From Nocardia veterana NBRC 100344 (GTDB lineage Bacteria; Actinomycetota; Actinomycetes; Mycobacteriales; Mycobacteriaceae), in assembly GCF_000308855.1 (NCBI RefSeq), contig NZ_BAGM01000094.1, positions 1 to 53,098 of the forward strand: a stretch of 53,098 nucleotides of DNA, read 5' to 3'. Positions 39,191 through 47,144 of the stretch are shown here, in pieces (the first letter of the stretch is position 1; the number at the start of each line of letters is the position of its first letter). The notes beneath the pieces were generated by a model. It ran no database searches. It saw only the letters and a program-made list of their open reading frames with translations, and was not told where the DNA came from. The translations under genes were made by a program, and so were the position numbers.

Positions 39191-39450
39191 GTCATTCACC
39201 TTTCTCTGTTCGATTGCGACAATGTCGCCCGGCACGGCCCCCGGTTCGCGATACCGGCCGGAGCCCGTTCCCGGCCCGTGGCGCCGCGCGTGGGCGGTCG
39301 CGACACCCGACCCCGCTCCGCGGGCTGTGCGGAGCGGAGGCGAGCGGTGAGCGGACATTCGCCGCCCGCGCCGCCCGATGGGCACCGGCGGCGGCCCGCT
39401 CGCCCGCCGCGGGCTGCGATTCAGTTGTCGATCCTCGGTTCGGGTCGAAC

Positions 39451-39481
39451 TTGCGCATCTCACTATGCGAGACGCTAATAT
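39451..39481 (+). promoter_or_regulatory. Putative promoter of the IclR gene overlapping a palindromic operator (leuC-IclR region)
   Basis: TTGCGC (39451-39456), 19-base spacer, TAATAT (39476-39481), then six bases and ATG at 39488: a good leaderless promoter. Inside it lies CGCAT-CTCACT-ATGCG (39454-39469), also readable as TCTC-N7-GAGA, a candidate operator for the IclR protein placed so that it could control both leuC and the regulator. Confidence 0.55.
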
Positions 39482-39487
39482 CGTTCT

Positions 39488-40189
39488 ATGAGACAGCATA
39501 GCGGTATCGGGGTGCTCGACAAAGCCATGGCGGTCCTGCACGCGGTCGCCGAACAACCCTGCGGCCTCAACGAGCTGTGCGCCCGCACCGGACTGCCCCG
39601 GGCCACCGCGCATCGCCTGGCCGTGGGCCTGGAGACCCATCGCATGCTCGCGCGCGACACCGCCGGCTCCTGGCGGCCCGGACCGGCGCTGTCGGAACTG
39701 GCCACGACCGCCGAGGATCCCCTGCTCGATGCCGCCGCCGTGATCCTGCCGCGACTGCGCGAGATCACCGGGGAGAGCGTGCAGCTCTACCGGCTCGACG
39801 GCCATTCCCGCATCTGCGTGGCCGCGCTGGAGCCGGCGGCCGGGCTACGCGACACCGTTCCGGTCGGCGCGCGTCTGCCACTGACCGCCGGTTCGGCCGC
39901 GAAAGTGCTGCTGGCCTGGGCCGATCCGGAATTGCAGCGCAGCGTACTGGCCGATGCGGTCTTCGGCGAACGCGCGCTCACCGAGGTCCGCCGCCGCGGC
40001 TGGGCGCAGAGCGCCGCCGAACGATCGGCCGGGGTGGCGAGCGTCTCGGCGCCGGTCCGCGACGGCAACGCGCAGGTGATCGCGGCGGTTTCGGTTTCCG
40101 GGCCGATCGATCGGATGGGCCGCAGGCCGGGGGCGCGCTGGGCAGCCGATCTCGTCGCTGCCGCCGAGGCTCTGCACAAGCGGCTCTGA
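39488..40189 (+). CDS. IclR family transcriptional regulator (LtbR-like)
   Basis: 233 residues. N-terminal winged helix ([38 protein letters not shown]) and C-terminal effector domain ([55 protein letters not shown]). Divergent from leuCD in corynebacteria and mycobacteria the same protein (LtbR in C. glutamicum, Rv2989) represses leuB, leuCD and trp genes. Identity as LtbR follows from family plus position. Apparently leaderless start. Confidence 0.9.
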   Translation: MRQHSGIGVLDKAMAVLHAVAEQPCGLNELCARTGLPRATAHRLAVGLETHRMLARDTAGSWRPGPALSELATTAEDPLLDAAAVILPRLREITGESVQLYRLDGHSRICVAALEPAAGLRDTVPVGARLPLTAGSAAKVLLAWADPELQRSVLADAVFGERALTEVRRRGWAQSAAERSAGVASVSAPVRDGNAQVIAAVSVSGPIDRMGRRPGARWAADLVAAAEALHKRL

Positions 40190-40232
40190 GCACCGGATTC
40201 CCGAGCTGTGACGTTGGCCATACGCCGTAAAG

Positions 40233-40238
40233 TATGGT
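40233..40238 (+). promoter_or_regulatory. Putative -10 element of the F420-type flavoprotein gene (leaderless)
   Basis: TATGGT, six bases, then ATG at 40245, with no ribosome site. Confidence 0.45.
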
Positions 40239-40244
40239 GACCGC

Positions 40245-40745
40245 ATGGGAGTGAACCAACGCGCACAGATCGTGATGTCCGAGACGGAGATCACCGAATT
40301 TCTCGAACGCAACCGGATCATCACATTGGCCACGCTGGGCAAGAACGGCATGCCGCACCTGACCGCGATGTGGTACGGCCTGGTCGACGGCGAGATCTGG
40401 TTCGAGACCAAGGCGAAATCGCAGAAGGCGGTGAATCTGCGCCGCGATCCGCGCGTGAGCGTTCTCGTCGAGGCCGGCGACACCTACGACCAGTTGCGAG
40501 GCGTGTCGATCGAAGGCCGGGCGGAAATCGTCGACGATCCGGAGGCGCTGTTCAAGGTCGGTGTCAGTGTCTGGGAGCGCTACACGGGCCCTTACACCGA
40601 GGACGTGCGCCCGATGGTGGAGGCGATGCTGAACAAGCGCGTCGCGATCCGCGTCGTGGCGGAGCGGATCCGCAGCTGGGATCATCGCAAGCTCGGCATG
40701 CCGGCCATGCCCCCGGGCGGATCGACCTGGCCGGTCGAGAACTGA
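40245..40745 (+). CDS. PPOX-class F420-dependent (or flavin-binding) protein
   Basis: 166 residues with the split-beta-barrel pattern of pyridoxamine-oxidase-like proteins: ITEFLERNRIITLATLGKNGMPHLTAMWYGLVDG, WFETKAKSQKAVNLRRDPRVSVLVEAG and RGVSIEGRAEIVDD. Orthologue of Rv2991 by position and length. Such proteins bind F420 or flavin and reduce small substrates; this one's substrate is unknown. The nearby fbiD shows the cell makes F420. Confidence 0.85.
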   Translation: MGVNQRAQIVMSETEITEFLERNRIITLATLGKNGMPHLTAMWYGLVDGEIWFETKAKSQKAVNLRRDPRVSVLVEAGDTYDQLRGVSIEGRAEIVDDPEALFKVGVSVWERYTGPYTEDVRPMVEAMLNKRVAIRVVAERIRSWDHRKLGMPAMPPGGSTWPVEN

Positions 40746-40760
40746 GTGTGGCACGAAAAA

Positions 40761-40787
40761 GCCCTCCAGCTGGAGCTGGAGGGCTTT
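40761..40787. terminator. Bidirectional terminator between the F420-type gene and tRNA-Glu
   Basis: Perfect ten-base arms GCCCTCCAGC and GCTGGAGGGC around TGGA, with TTT after it on the plus strand and AAAAA before it (TTTTT on the minus strand, after the tRNA). Confidence 0.85.
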
Positions 40788-40793
40788 CGACTG

Positions 40794-40866
40794 TAGCCCC
40801 GACGGGATTTGAACCCGCGCTACCGCCTTGAGAGGGCGGCGTCCTAGGCCGCTAGACGACGGGGCC
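40794..40866 (-). tRNA. tRNA-Glu (anticodon CTC)
   Basis: 73 nt on the minus strand. Acceptor GGCCCCG pairs with CGGGGCT, discriminator A; anticodon arm CCGCC-CTCTCAA-GGCGG with CTC at the centre; T arm GCGGG-TTCGAAT-CCCGT. CCA not encoded. Confidence 0.95.
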
Positions 40867-41004
40867 AGAGGACTTCCCCGAGGGGAGAACTCCGTGATCT
40901 TTCGATCGAGGAGGCTCGGCAAGCTTAACCGGCCGAGACCCGGCGACCAAATCGCCGGGGATGCTGTTCCGTCTCGACCGAACGAAGCGAATCAACATTC
41001 TCCG

Positions 41005-41076
41005 CTGGGGTACCAGGACTCGAACCTAGAATGGCTGAACCAGAATCAGCTGTGTTGCCAATTACACCATACCCCA
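41005..41076 (-). tRNA. tRNA-Gln (anticodon CTG)
   Basis: 72 nt on the minus strand. Acceptor TGGGGTA pairs with TACCCCA, discriminator G; anticodon arm GCTGA-TTCTGGT-TCAGC with CTG; T loop TTCGAGT. CCA not encoded. Lies between gltX and tRNA-Glu, so glutamate/glutamine decoding genes cluster here. Confidence 0.95.
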
Positions 41077-41257
41077 ATGACCTGGGCTTTCGGTCTCTCC
41101 CCTGGCGGTTCGAGGCCTCGTTCCGGGCCGAGAAGAAGAGTACCAAACCCCTCCCCGACTTATACAAATCGGCTGGTCAGAGCCATATTTTTCGCTTACT
41201 GGGCGATCCGGCCCGCCCGCCGGGCCCGGCGCGGGCGCGCACCGGGCCGGACCGGAC

Positions 41258-42715
41258 TCAGGCCAGCGCCGCGTGCAACCGCTGCATGGTCACCTCGCGG
41301 CCGAGCAACTCCAGCGATTCGTACAGTGGCGGGCTGATGTGTGAACCGGTCACCGCGACCCGCACCGGACCGAACGCCTTCCGCGGTTTGAGGCCCAGAT
41401 CGTCCACCAGGGCCTTTTTCAGCGCCTCCTCGAGCGCGGGCGGTGTCCATTCCGAAACACCGTCCAGAGCAGTGATCGCGGCCTGCAACACGGGCACCGC
41501 GTCGGGGCCGAGATTCTTTTGCGCCGCCGCCTCGTCGACCCGGAAGTCCGCGGCCGGGACGAACAGAAACTTCAATAGGTCCCAGGCATCGCCGAGGACG
41601 ACGATCCGGGTCTGCACCAACTCCGCTGCCGAAGCGAAAACTCGCTCATCCACTTCCGCACCGATGTGGCCCTGCGCGGTGAGGAACTCCCGCAACCGAC
41701 GGGCGAAATCTCCCGCCTCCAGCAAACGAATGTGTTCGGCGTTGATCGCATCGGCCTTCTTCTGGTCGAAGCGGGCCGGATTCGAATTTACTTTCGATAT
41801 GTCGAAGGCCTCGACCATCTCCGTCATCGAGAAGACATCACGGTCGTCGGTGAGGCTCCATCCGAGCAAAGCCAGGTAATTCAGCAAACCTTCAGGAATG
41901 AATCCGCGATCGCGGTGAACGAACAGATTCGACTCCGGATCACGTTTCGACAACTTCTTGTTGCCCTGGCCCATCACGAAGGGCAGATGCCCGAACTCGG
42001 GCGTGAACTCGGCGACCCCGATCCGCTGCAATGCCGCATACAACGCCAGCTGTCGCGGCGTGGAGGAAAGCAGGTCTTCCCCGCGCAACACATGAGTGAT
42101 TTTCATCATCGCGTCGTCGACGGGATTCACCAGCGTATAGAGCGGATCGCCGGTACCCCGGGTGAGGGCGAAATCGGGCACCGTCCCCGCTTTGGCGACG
42201 ATTTCGCCGCGGACCAGATCGTGCCACACCAGATCCTCGTCGGGCATCCGCAACCGCACCACGGCCGGCCGGCCCTCGGCCCGGTAGGCGGCGATCTGTT
42301 CGGGAGTCAGATCGCGATCGAAATTGTCGTAACCGAGCTTGGGATCGCGGCCGGCGGCGCGATGACGGGCCTCGACTTCATCTGGGGTGGAGAAGGATTC
42401 GTAGGCCTCACCGGCCGCCAGCAACCGCTGGACGACATCGAGATGGAGTTCGCGCCGCTGCGATTGACGGTACGGTCCGTAGGGCCCGCCGACCTCCGGC
42501 CCCTCGTCCCAGGTGAGCCCCAGCCACCGCAATGCGTCCAGGATCGCGTGATACGACTCCTCGGAATCGCGTGCGGCATCGGTGTCTTCGATGCGGAAGA
42601 CGAAGGTGCCGCCGTGGTGCCGAGCGAACGCCCAGTTGAACAACGCGGTGCGGATCAAGCCGACATGCGGTGTGCCGGTGGGTGACGGGCAGAAGCGGAC
42701 CCGTACGTCAGTCAT
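41258..42715 (-). CDS. gltX: Glutamate--tRNA ligase
   Basis: 485 residues. Class I synthetase: [26 protein letters not shown] (HIGH equivalent HVGL), [21 protein letters not shown] and [13 protein letters not shown] (KMSKS equivalent KLSKR). Charges tRNA-Glu, whose CTC gene lies just downstream. ATG at 42715; 14 bases after the FAH-family gene, one operon, as Rv2993c-Rv2992c. Confidence 0.97.
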   Translation of the reverse strand: MTDVRVRFCPSPTGTPHVGLIRTALFNWAFARHHGGTFVFRIEDTDAARDSEESYHAILDALRWLGLTWDEGPEVGGPYGPYRQSQRRELHLDVVQRLLAAGEAYESFSTPDEVEARHRAAGRDPKLGYDNFDRDLTPEQIAAYRAEGRPAVVRLRMPDEDLVWHDLVRGEIVAKAGTVPDFALTRGTGDPLYTLVNPVDDAMMKITHVLRGEDLLSSTPRQLALYAALQRIGVAEFTPEFGHLPFVMGQGNKKLSKRDPESNLFVHRDRGFIPEGLLNYLALLGWSLTDDRDVFSMTEMVEAFDISKVNSNPARFDQKKADAINAEHIRLLEAGDFARRLREFLTAQGHIGAEVDERVFASAAELVQTRIVVLGDAWDLLKFLFVPAADFRVDEAAAQKNLGPDAVPVLQAAITALDGVSEWTPPALEEALKKALVDDLGLKPRKAFGPVRVAVTGSHISPPLYESLELLGREVTMQRLHAALA

Positions 42716-42729
42716 AGTCCTTCTCTCGA

Positions 42730-43503
42730 TCAGCGTTTGGCGGCAACAGGATTGGTGAGGGTGCCGATGCCCTGAACCGTCACGGATACGGTTTGCCCAT
42801 CCGTCATCGGTCCTACACCTTCCGGAGTTCCGGTGAGGATGACATCGCCGGGCAGCAGTGTCATCACCCGGCTGACCCATTCGATCACCTTCGGAATATC
42901 GTGCAGCAGAAGCGAAGTCCGACTGCGCTGGCGCACCTCACCGTCGAGCTCGGTGGTGATCTCCAGATCGCTCGGATCCAGCTCCGTTTCGATCCACGGC
43001 CCGAGCGGGCAGAAGGTGTCGTACCCCTTGGCCCGCGTCCATTGACCGTCGTGACGCTGCTGGTCACGCGCGGTCACATCGTTGGCGACGGTGTAGCCGA
43101 GGACAACATCGGCGGCCCGGGCGGCCGGTACGTCCTTACACGGCCGGCCGATCACGACGGCGAGTTCGCCCTCGTATTCGACCTGAGAGGAACTGGGCGG
43201 CAAGAGGATCGGCAGATTCGGGCCCACGATCGAGGTGTTCGGCTTGAGGAAGATCACCGGATCCTCCGGCGCCGGCCCGCCCATCTCGGCGGCGTGCGCG
43301 GCGTAGTTCTTACCGACACACACCACCTTGCTGGCCAGGATCGGAGCCAGTAGGCGGACATCGGCCAGCGGCCAGGTGCGGCCGGTGAAGGTCGGGGTAC
43401 CGAACGGATGCTCGGCGATCTCCCGAGCGATCTCGCCGGAACCGTCGGTTTCGATACTCACGAACGCGACCCCGTCGGGGCTGGCAACACGACCTAGACG
43501 CAT
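42730..43503 (-). CDS. Fumarylacetoacetate hydrolase family protein
   Basis: 257 residues. [29 protein letters not shown], the metal site [27 protein letters not shown] and [13 protein letters not shown]. Family members hydrolyse or decarboxylate acylpyruvates or 2-oxo acids in aromatic breakdown; the substrate is unknown. ATG at 43503; TAGACT ends seven bases before it with no ribosome site. Divergent from the MFS gene. Confidence 0.9.
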   Translation of the reverse strand: MRLGRVASPDGVAFVSIETDGSGEIAREIAEHPFGTPTFTGRTWPLADVRLLAPILASKVVCVGKNYAAHAAEMGGPAPEDPVIFLKPNTSIVGPNLPILLPPSSSQVEYEGELAVVIGRPCKDVPAARAADVVLGYTVANDVTARDQQRHDGQWTRAKGYDTFCPLGPWIETELDPSDLEITTELDGEVRQRSRTSLLLHDIPKVIEWVSRVMTLLPGDVILTGTPEGVGPMTDGQTVSVTVQGIGTLTNPVAAKR

Positions 43504-43622
43504 GGCGAAGAGTCTATCCACCTGCCCGAATGCTGCCGACCACCCGGTCTGCGACCCGACGCTGTGACGAATTTCGAGTTGCCCACCGGGCACATCCTGG
43601 GTGTACGGTAGGAGCGAGTTCA

Positions 43623-43637
43623 CAGAGTAAGACTCTG
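43623..43637. promoter_or_regulatory. Perfect palindrome upstream of the MFS gene (possible operator)
   Basis: CAGAGT-AAG-ACTCTG, 32 bases before the MFS start and downstream of a -10-like TACGGT near 43604. Well placed to block transcription of the transporter; no regulator gene is adjacent. Confidence 0.4.
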
Positions 43638-43668
43638 ATCCCAAAATATGAGATTCGAGGTGAGGGTG

Positions 43669-44844
43669 ATGACCACCGTGACACAAGTGCGCGCGACCCG
43701 GCGGTGGACCATGCTCGCCCTCGGAGTCTTCGCCCAGAGCTCGAGCGCGGTCATCGTGCACGGCACTCCGTTCCTGCTGCCCGCGTTGACCGATCGCGGA
43801 ATGCCCTTGGCCACAGCGGGACTGCTGGTCGCGATGCCCACCGTCGGCCTGGTATGCACCTTGATCGCGTGGGGCTATGTCGTCGACCGGGTGGGCGAAC
43901 GCACAGTCCTGGTCGCCGGTCCGGTTGTGATGTGTGTGGCCGGTGTGGCGGCTGCGACCGTCACCCACTACGGCCTGCTCGGGGTGTTGCTGTTTCTGGC
44001 CGGAATGGGCGCGGCCAGCACCAACGGCGCCAGTGGTCGGGTGATCGTGGGCTGGTTCCCCGTCGACCAGCGCGGACTGGCGATGGGTATCCGCCAGACC
44101 GCGCAACCACTGGGGGTGGCGATCGCCGCGCTGTCGATTCCGGCCGTCGCTGCGGCACACGGATTTTCCACCGCCATCCTGGTGCCGGCCGCGATGGCGG
44201 GAGTGGCCGCGATCGGCTGCCTGGTGGGCATCGTCGATCCGCCCCGGCCGGCGAGCAACGGCGAGCATCCGGACAATCCTTATCGCGGCGATTCCACCCT
44301 GTGGCGCATTCACGCCGTGTCGGTGCTGCTGGTGATTCCACAGGCCACGCTGTGGACCTTCGCGCTGCTGTGGCTGCATCGCGATGCGGGGCTGTCACTG
44401 CCGACCGCGGGTGCCATCGTCACGGCGACCCAGATTCTGGGCGCGGCCGGGCGGATCGGCGCCGGGGTCTGGTCGGATCGGGTCGGTAGCCGGCTGCGGC
44501 CGCTGCACACCGTTGCGATCGCGGCGTTGATCTCGATGGCGGCACTGGCCGGCGCCGCGTGGTTGCACTGGTGGTGGGCGGCGATTCCGATCCTGTTCGC
44601 GGCCTCGGTGATCACCGTGGCCGACAACGGCCTCGCCTTCACCGCGGTCGCCGAGATCGCGGGCCCCTACTGGAGCGGCCGCGGCCTGGGTATTCAGAAC
44701 ACGGGTCAGAATCTGGCATCCGCCGCTGTCGCACCGATTTTCGGCGCGTTGATCACCGCCGCCGGTTTCCCGGCGACCTATCTCGTCGCAGCCGTGATCG
44801 CGGCGATCGCGGTGCCACTGGTGCCGATCGGACGCGGCCGATAA
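43669..44844 (+). CDS. MFS transporter
   Basis: 391 residues with about 12 hydrophobic segments. Motif A-like GYVVDRVGERTVLVAG after the second helix and again RIGAGVWSDRVGSRLRPL in the second half; MGAASTNGASGRVIVGWFP and NTGQNLASAAVAPIFGALI are typical of the nitrate/oxalate-like CynX group. Cargo unknown. The ATG at 43669 is preferred because GAGGTGA lies seven bases upstream; an ATG at 43648 would start before it. Counterpart of Rv2994 by position. Confidence 0.88.
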   Translation: MTTVTQVRATRRWTMLALGVFAQSSSAVIVHGTPFLLPALTDRGMPLATAGLLVAMPTVGLVCTLIAWGYVVDRVGERTVLVAGPVVMCVAGVAAATVTHYGLLGVLLFLAGMGAASTNGASGRVIVGWFPVDQRGLAMGIRQTAQPLGVAIAALSIPAVAAAHGFSTAILVPAAMAGVAAIGCLVGIVDPPRPASNGEHPDNPYRGDSTLWRIHAVSVLLVIPQATLWTFALLWLHRDAGLSLPTAGAIVTATQILGAAGRIGAGVWSDRVGSRLRPLHTVAIAALISMAALAGAAWLHWWWAAIPILFAASVITVADNGLAFTAVAEIAGPYWSGRGLGIQNTGQNLASAAVAPIFGALITAAGFPATYLVAAVIAAIAVPLVPIGRGR

Positions 44845-44853
44845 CGTCCCCGC

Positions 44854-44894
44854 CGAACGCCCGCAATCCTTCCGGGAAGGATTGCGGGCGTTCG
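44854..44894 (+). terminator. Terminator after the MFS gene
   Basis: Arms of 20 bases (44854-44873 and 44875-44894), fully complementary, starting CGAACGCCCGC and ending GCGGGCGTTCG, ten bases past the stop. Confidence 0.85.
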
Positions 44895-45036
44895 CGTTTC
44901 GACCCGACCGTGACGGCTGACCGCGAGCCCGGCTGTCGTGAAACTCACACGCGGGACGGGTATTTCGGCGGTACGGTGCCTATCGACGACGGCCGGCGAG
45001 ATTCGCGGATCGTCGTCCGAAGGGGGGTGATCCGGC

Positions 45037-45129
45037 ATGTCGGACCGTAATCCGATCGATAGATGTTGTGCCGAGCAGCATTCCCTTCCGGTGCGCGATG
45101 CGTACTATGACTTAGCTCCATTCACCTGA
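45037..45129 (+). CDS. Possible small ORF (30 residues) ahead of a secreted-protein gene
   Basis: ATG at 45037 with a very strong ribosome site (AAGGGGGGTGATCC, about 45019-45033), 30 codons (MSDRNPIDRCC...YYDLAPFT) and a double stop TGATGA. It contains a TTA codon, rare at this GC. Its stop is 13 bases before the next start. No family match. A possible -10 (TACTAT, 45103-45108) for the downstream gene lies inside it, so it may instead be chance. Confidence 0.35.
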   Translation: MSDRNPIDRCCAEQHSLPVRDAYYDLAPFT

Positions 45130-45142
45130 TGAAGGACAGACT

Positions 45143-45703
45143 GTGTCACTTTTTCAACTCACCTTCGGCCGCACCATGGCCATCGCCGCGATCACCGCTG
45201 GTGCCCTGGCAATCGGAGCCGGCACGGCGAGCGCCGAACCCGCCGCTCCGCAGCAGCCTCAGCCGGCGGCCACCCAGCAGCTGACCACCTCGACCGACAC
45301 GGCCGCCCACACGGTGTCCGCGACCCTCGCCTCCGGCCGCTTCGTCGCCAATGACGCCGCTCGCGCGATCGACATCACCGACGCCGCCGGCGCCGTCGTG
45401 GAGAGCATCCCGCTCGCCGTGCACGACACCGCGGTTCCGGTCTCCGCCGTCGTGAGCAACGACGGGCAGACGCTGACGCTGAAGCAGATCGCCTTCACCG
45501 ACACCGCCAACCAGCTCATCAACCAGTGGGTCTGGGGTGTGCAGAACGGCGGCGCGGTCGGCGCCATCGTCGGCTGCCTGCTCGGCTTCTGGCTGTTCGT
45601 CATCCCCGGTTGCGCCATCGGCGCGGCAATCGGCGGTGCGCTCACCAGCCCCAACAGCGGCGAGATCAACGCCACCTTCAACCGGCTGCTCACCGGGAAC
45701 TGA
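45143..45703 (+). CDS. Exported protein with C-terminal glycine-rich membrane segment
   Basis: 186 residues. Signal peptide about 1-31 (FGRTMAIAAITAGALAIGAG, cleavage after ASA), a Gln/Pro/Thr linker, a beta-rich middle (HTVSATLASGRFVAND, AAGAVVESIPLAVHDTAVPV), then a hydrophobic Gly-rich stretch (GGAVGAIVGCLLGFWLFVIP and GCAIGAAIGGAL, about 137-167) and a short tail. Two cysteines lie in the membrane part. This type is common in Nocardia; I do not recognise a function. GTG at 45143 with AAGGA at 45132-45136. Confidence 0.75.
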   Translation: MSLFQLTFGRTMAIAAITAGALAIGAGTASAEPAAPQQPQPAATQQLTTSTDTAAHTVSATLASGRFVANDAARAIDITDAAGAVVESIPLAVHDTAVPVSAVVSNDGQTLTLKQIAFTDTANQLINQWVWGVQNGGAVGAIVGCLLGFWLFVIPGCAIGAAIGGALTSPNSGEINATFNRLLTGN

Positions 45704-45726
45704 TCACCGGCGTCCCCGGATACGAC

Positions 45727-45768
45727 CGATCCCCCTGTCGCGCAAAGCAATTCGCGGCAGGGGGATCG
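45727..45768. terminator. Bidirectional terminator between the exported-protein gene and leuB
   Basis: Perfect 11-base arms CGATCCCCCTG and CAGGGGGATCG (45727-45737, 45758-45768), with inner CGCG pairing, between two convergent genes. Confidence 0.8.
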
Positions 45769-45780
45769 TTCGTTCCCGGC

Positions 45781-46788
45781 TCAGAGCGAGGCGGCGATGC
45801 GGTCGCCGATCTCGACCGTGGAGGCCGCGCCCGACCGGGCGGCGAGGTCCTTGGCCACCGCGGCCTCGATGCGGGCGGCTTCCTCCGACCGGCCGAGGTG
45901 GTTCAGCAGCAGCGAGACCGAGAGGATGGCGGCGGTCGGATCCGCCTTGGACTGCCCGGCGATATCGGGAGCGCTACCGTGCACCGGTTCGAACATGCTC
46001 GGGTTGGTGCCGGAGGCGTCGATATTGCCCGACGCGGCCAGGCCGATGCCACCGGACACCGCCGCGGCCAGGTCGGTGATTATGTCTCCGAAAAGGTTGT
46101 CGGTGACGATCACGTCGAAGCGACCCGGATCGTTGACCATGTGGATGGTCGCGGCGTCGATGTGCTGATAGGCGATCTCGACGTCGGGGTACTCCGCACC
46201 CACCTCGGTGACGGTGCGCTGCCACAGCGACCCGGCGAAGCTCAGCACGTTGGTCTTGTGCACCAGCGTGAGGTGCTTGCGACGTTGCTGGGCCTTGTCG
46301 AAGGCGTAGCGCACGACGCGCTCGATGCCGAAGCGGGTGTTGGTGGAGACCTCGGTGGCCACCTCGTGCGGGGTGTTCACGCGGATCGCCCCGCCGGTGC
46401 CGGTGTACGGGCCCTCGGTGCCCTCGCGCACGACGACGAAATCGATCTCCGGCTCGCCGGTCAGCGGGCTGGTCACTCCCGGGAACAGCTTCGACGGGCG
46501 CAGGTTCACGTGGTGGTCGAGGGCGAACCGGGTGTGCAGCAGCAGACCACGCTCGAGCAGGCCGCTGGGCACCGACGGGTCGCCGATCGCGCCGAGCAGG
46601 ATGGCGTCGTGCTGCTTGAGCTCCGGCAGCACCGATTCCGGCAGCACCTCACCGGTCGCGTGATACCGCTTGGCGCCCAGGTCGTAGTGGGTCTTCTCGA
46701 CCCCCGGCACGACCACATCGAGCACCTTGAGCGCCTCGGCGATGACCTCGGGCCCGATACCGTCACCGGCGATGACAGCCAGCTTCAT
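45781..46788 (-). CDS. leuB: 3-isopropylmalate dehydrogenase
   Basis: 335 residues. [21 protein letters not shown] opening, [26 protein letters not shown], and the metal/substrate region [27 protein letters not shown] with [14 protein letters not shown]. Oxidatively decarboxylates 3-isopropylmalate in leucine synthesis. ATG at 46788; ribosome site weak. Lies downstream of serA on the same strand, as Rv2996c-Rv2995c, but 356 bases apart. Confidence 0.96.
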   Translation of the reverse strand: MKLAVIAGDGIGPEVIAEALKVLDVVVPGVEKTHYDLGAKRYHATGEVLPESVLPELKQHDAILLGAIGDPSVPSGLLERGLLLHTRFALDHHVNLRPSKLFPGVTSPLTGEPEIDFVVVREGTEGPYTGTGGAIRVNTPHEVATEVSTNTRFGIERVVRYAFDKAQQRRKHLTLVHKTNVLSFAGSLWQRTVTEVGAEYPDVEIAYQHIDAATIHMVNDPGRFDVIVTDNLFGDIITDLAAAVSGGIGLAASGNIDASGTNPSMFEPVHGSAPDIAGQSKADPTAAILSVSLLLNHLGRSEEAARIEAAVAKDLAARSGAASTVEIGDRIAASL

Positions 46789-47144
46789 ATGACAACGCTC
46801 CGTTCGTTCCTGCTCGCGGCCCGCACAACGCCTATGCGGCCGAATCAGCCAAAGGGCGGTCGATCGGCGGCGCAACGCCCGGCCGAATCGCCGACCCCGC
46901 CACACTATCGGTCGGGCGGATCACCCCGCTAACCAGGGCAAGCCGCTCCCAATGAGTGAGATCCACGCGCTCCCGCACAGTGCCGATCCGCGAGACGCCC
47001 GATGTCGGCGCGGAGATCTCCCCCGGAACCACGATTCGCACCGACCGAAAAGCGCAGTGCGCGCGAATCCCGTTCCGCGTCACCGCGGTGGGATTCGCGC
47101 GCACCGGAAAGCGCTGTGACCGAGCCGATTCCGGCTCGGATCAC
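46789..47144. other. Intergenic region between serA and leuB, with two inverted repeats
   Basis: No convincing gene. It holds a perfect 15-base inverted repeat (47057-47071 and 47090-47104, GTGCGCGCGAATCCC and its complement, 18 bases apart) and the serA terminator hairpin (47120-47139). Two similar 15-base direct segments, CCGAAAAGCGCAGTG and CCGGAAAGCGCTGTG, flank the inverted repeat (near 47045 and 47104). The leuB promoter must lie here too but I cannot place it. Confidence 0.6.
47120..47139 (-). terminator. Terminator hairpin after serA
   Basis: CCGAGCC-GATTCC-GGCTCGG, five bases past the serA stop on the minus strand. Confidence 0.6.

Noticed and set aside
39192..39458. 88-codon minus-strand frame in the leuC leader, possibly a leader peptide
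   Set aside because: No leucine run, Arg/Ala/Gly composition of random GC-rich DNA; a -10-like CATAGT before its ATG is only weak support.
45037..45129. Cysteine-responsive attenuator peptide
   Set aside because: Known polycysteine leaders carry longer Cys runs; only two Cys codons here, and the downstream gene is not in sulphur metabolism.
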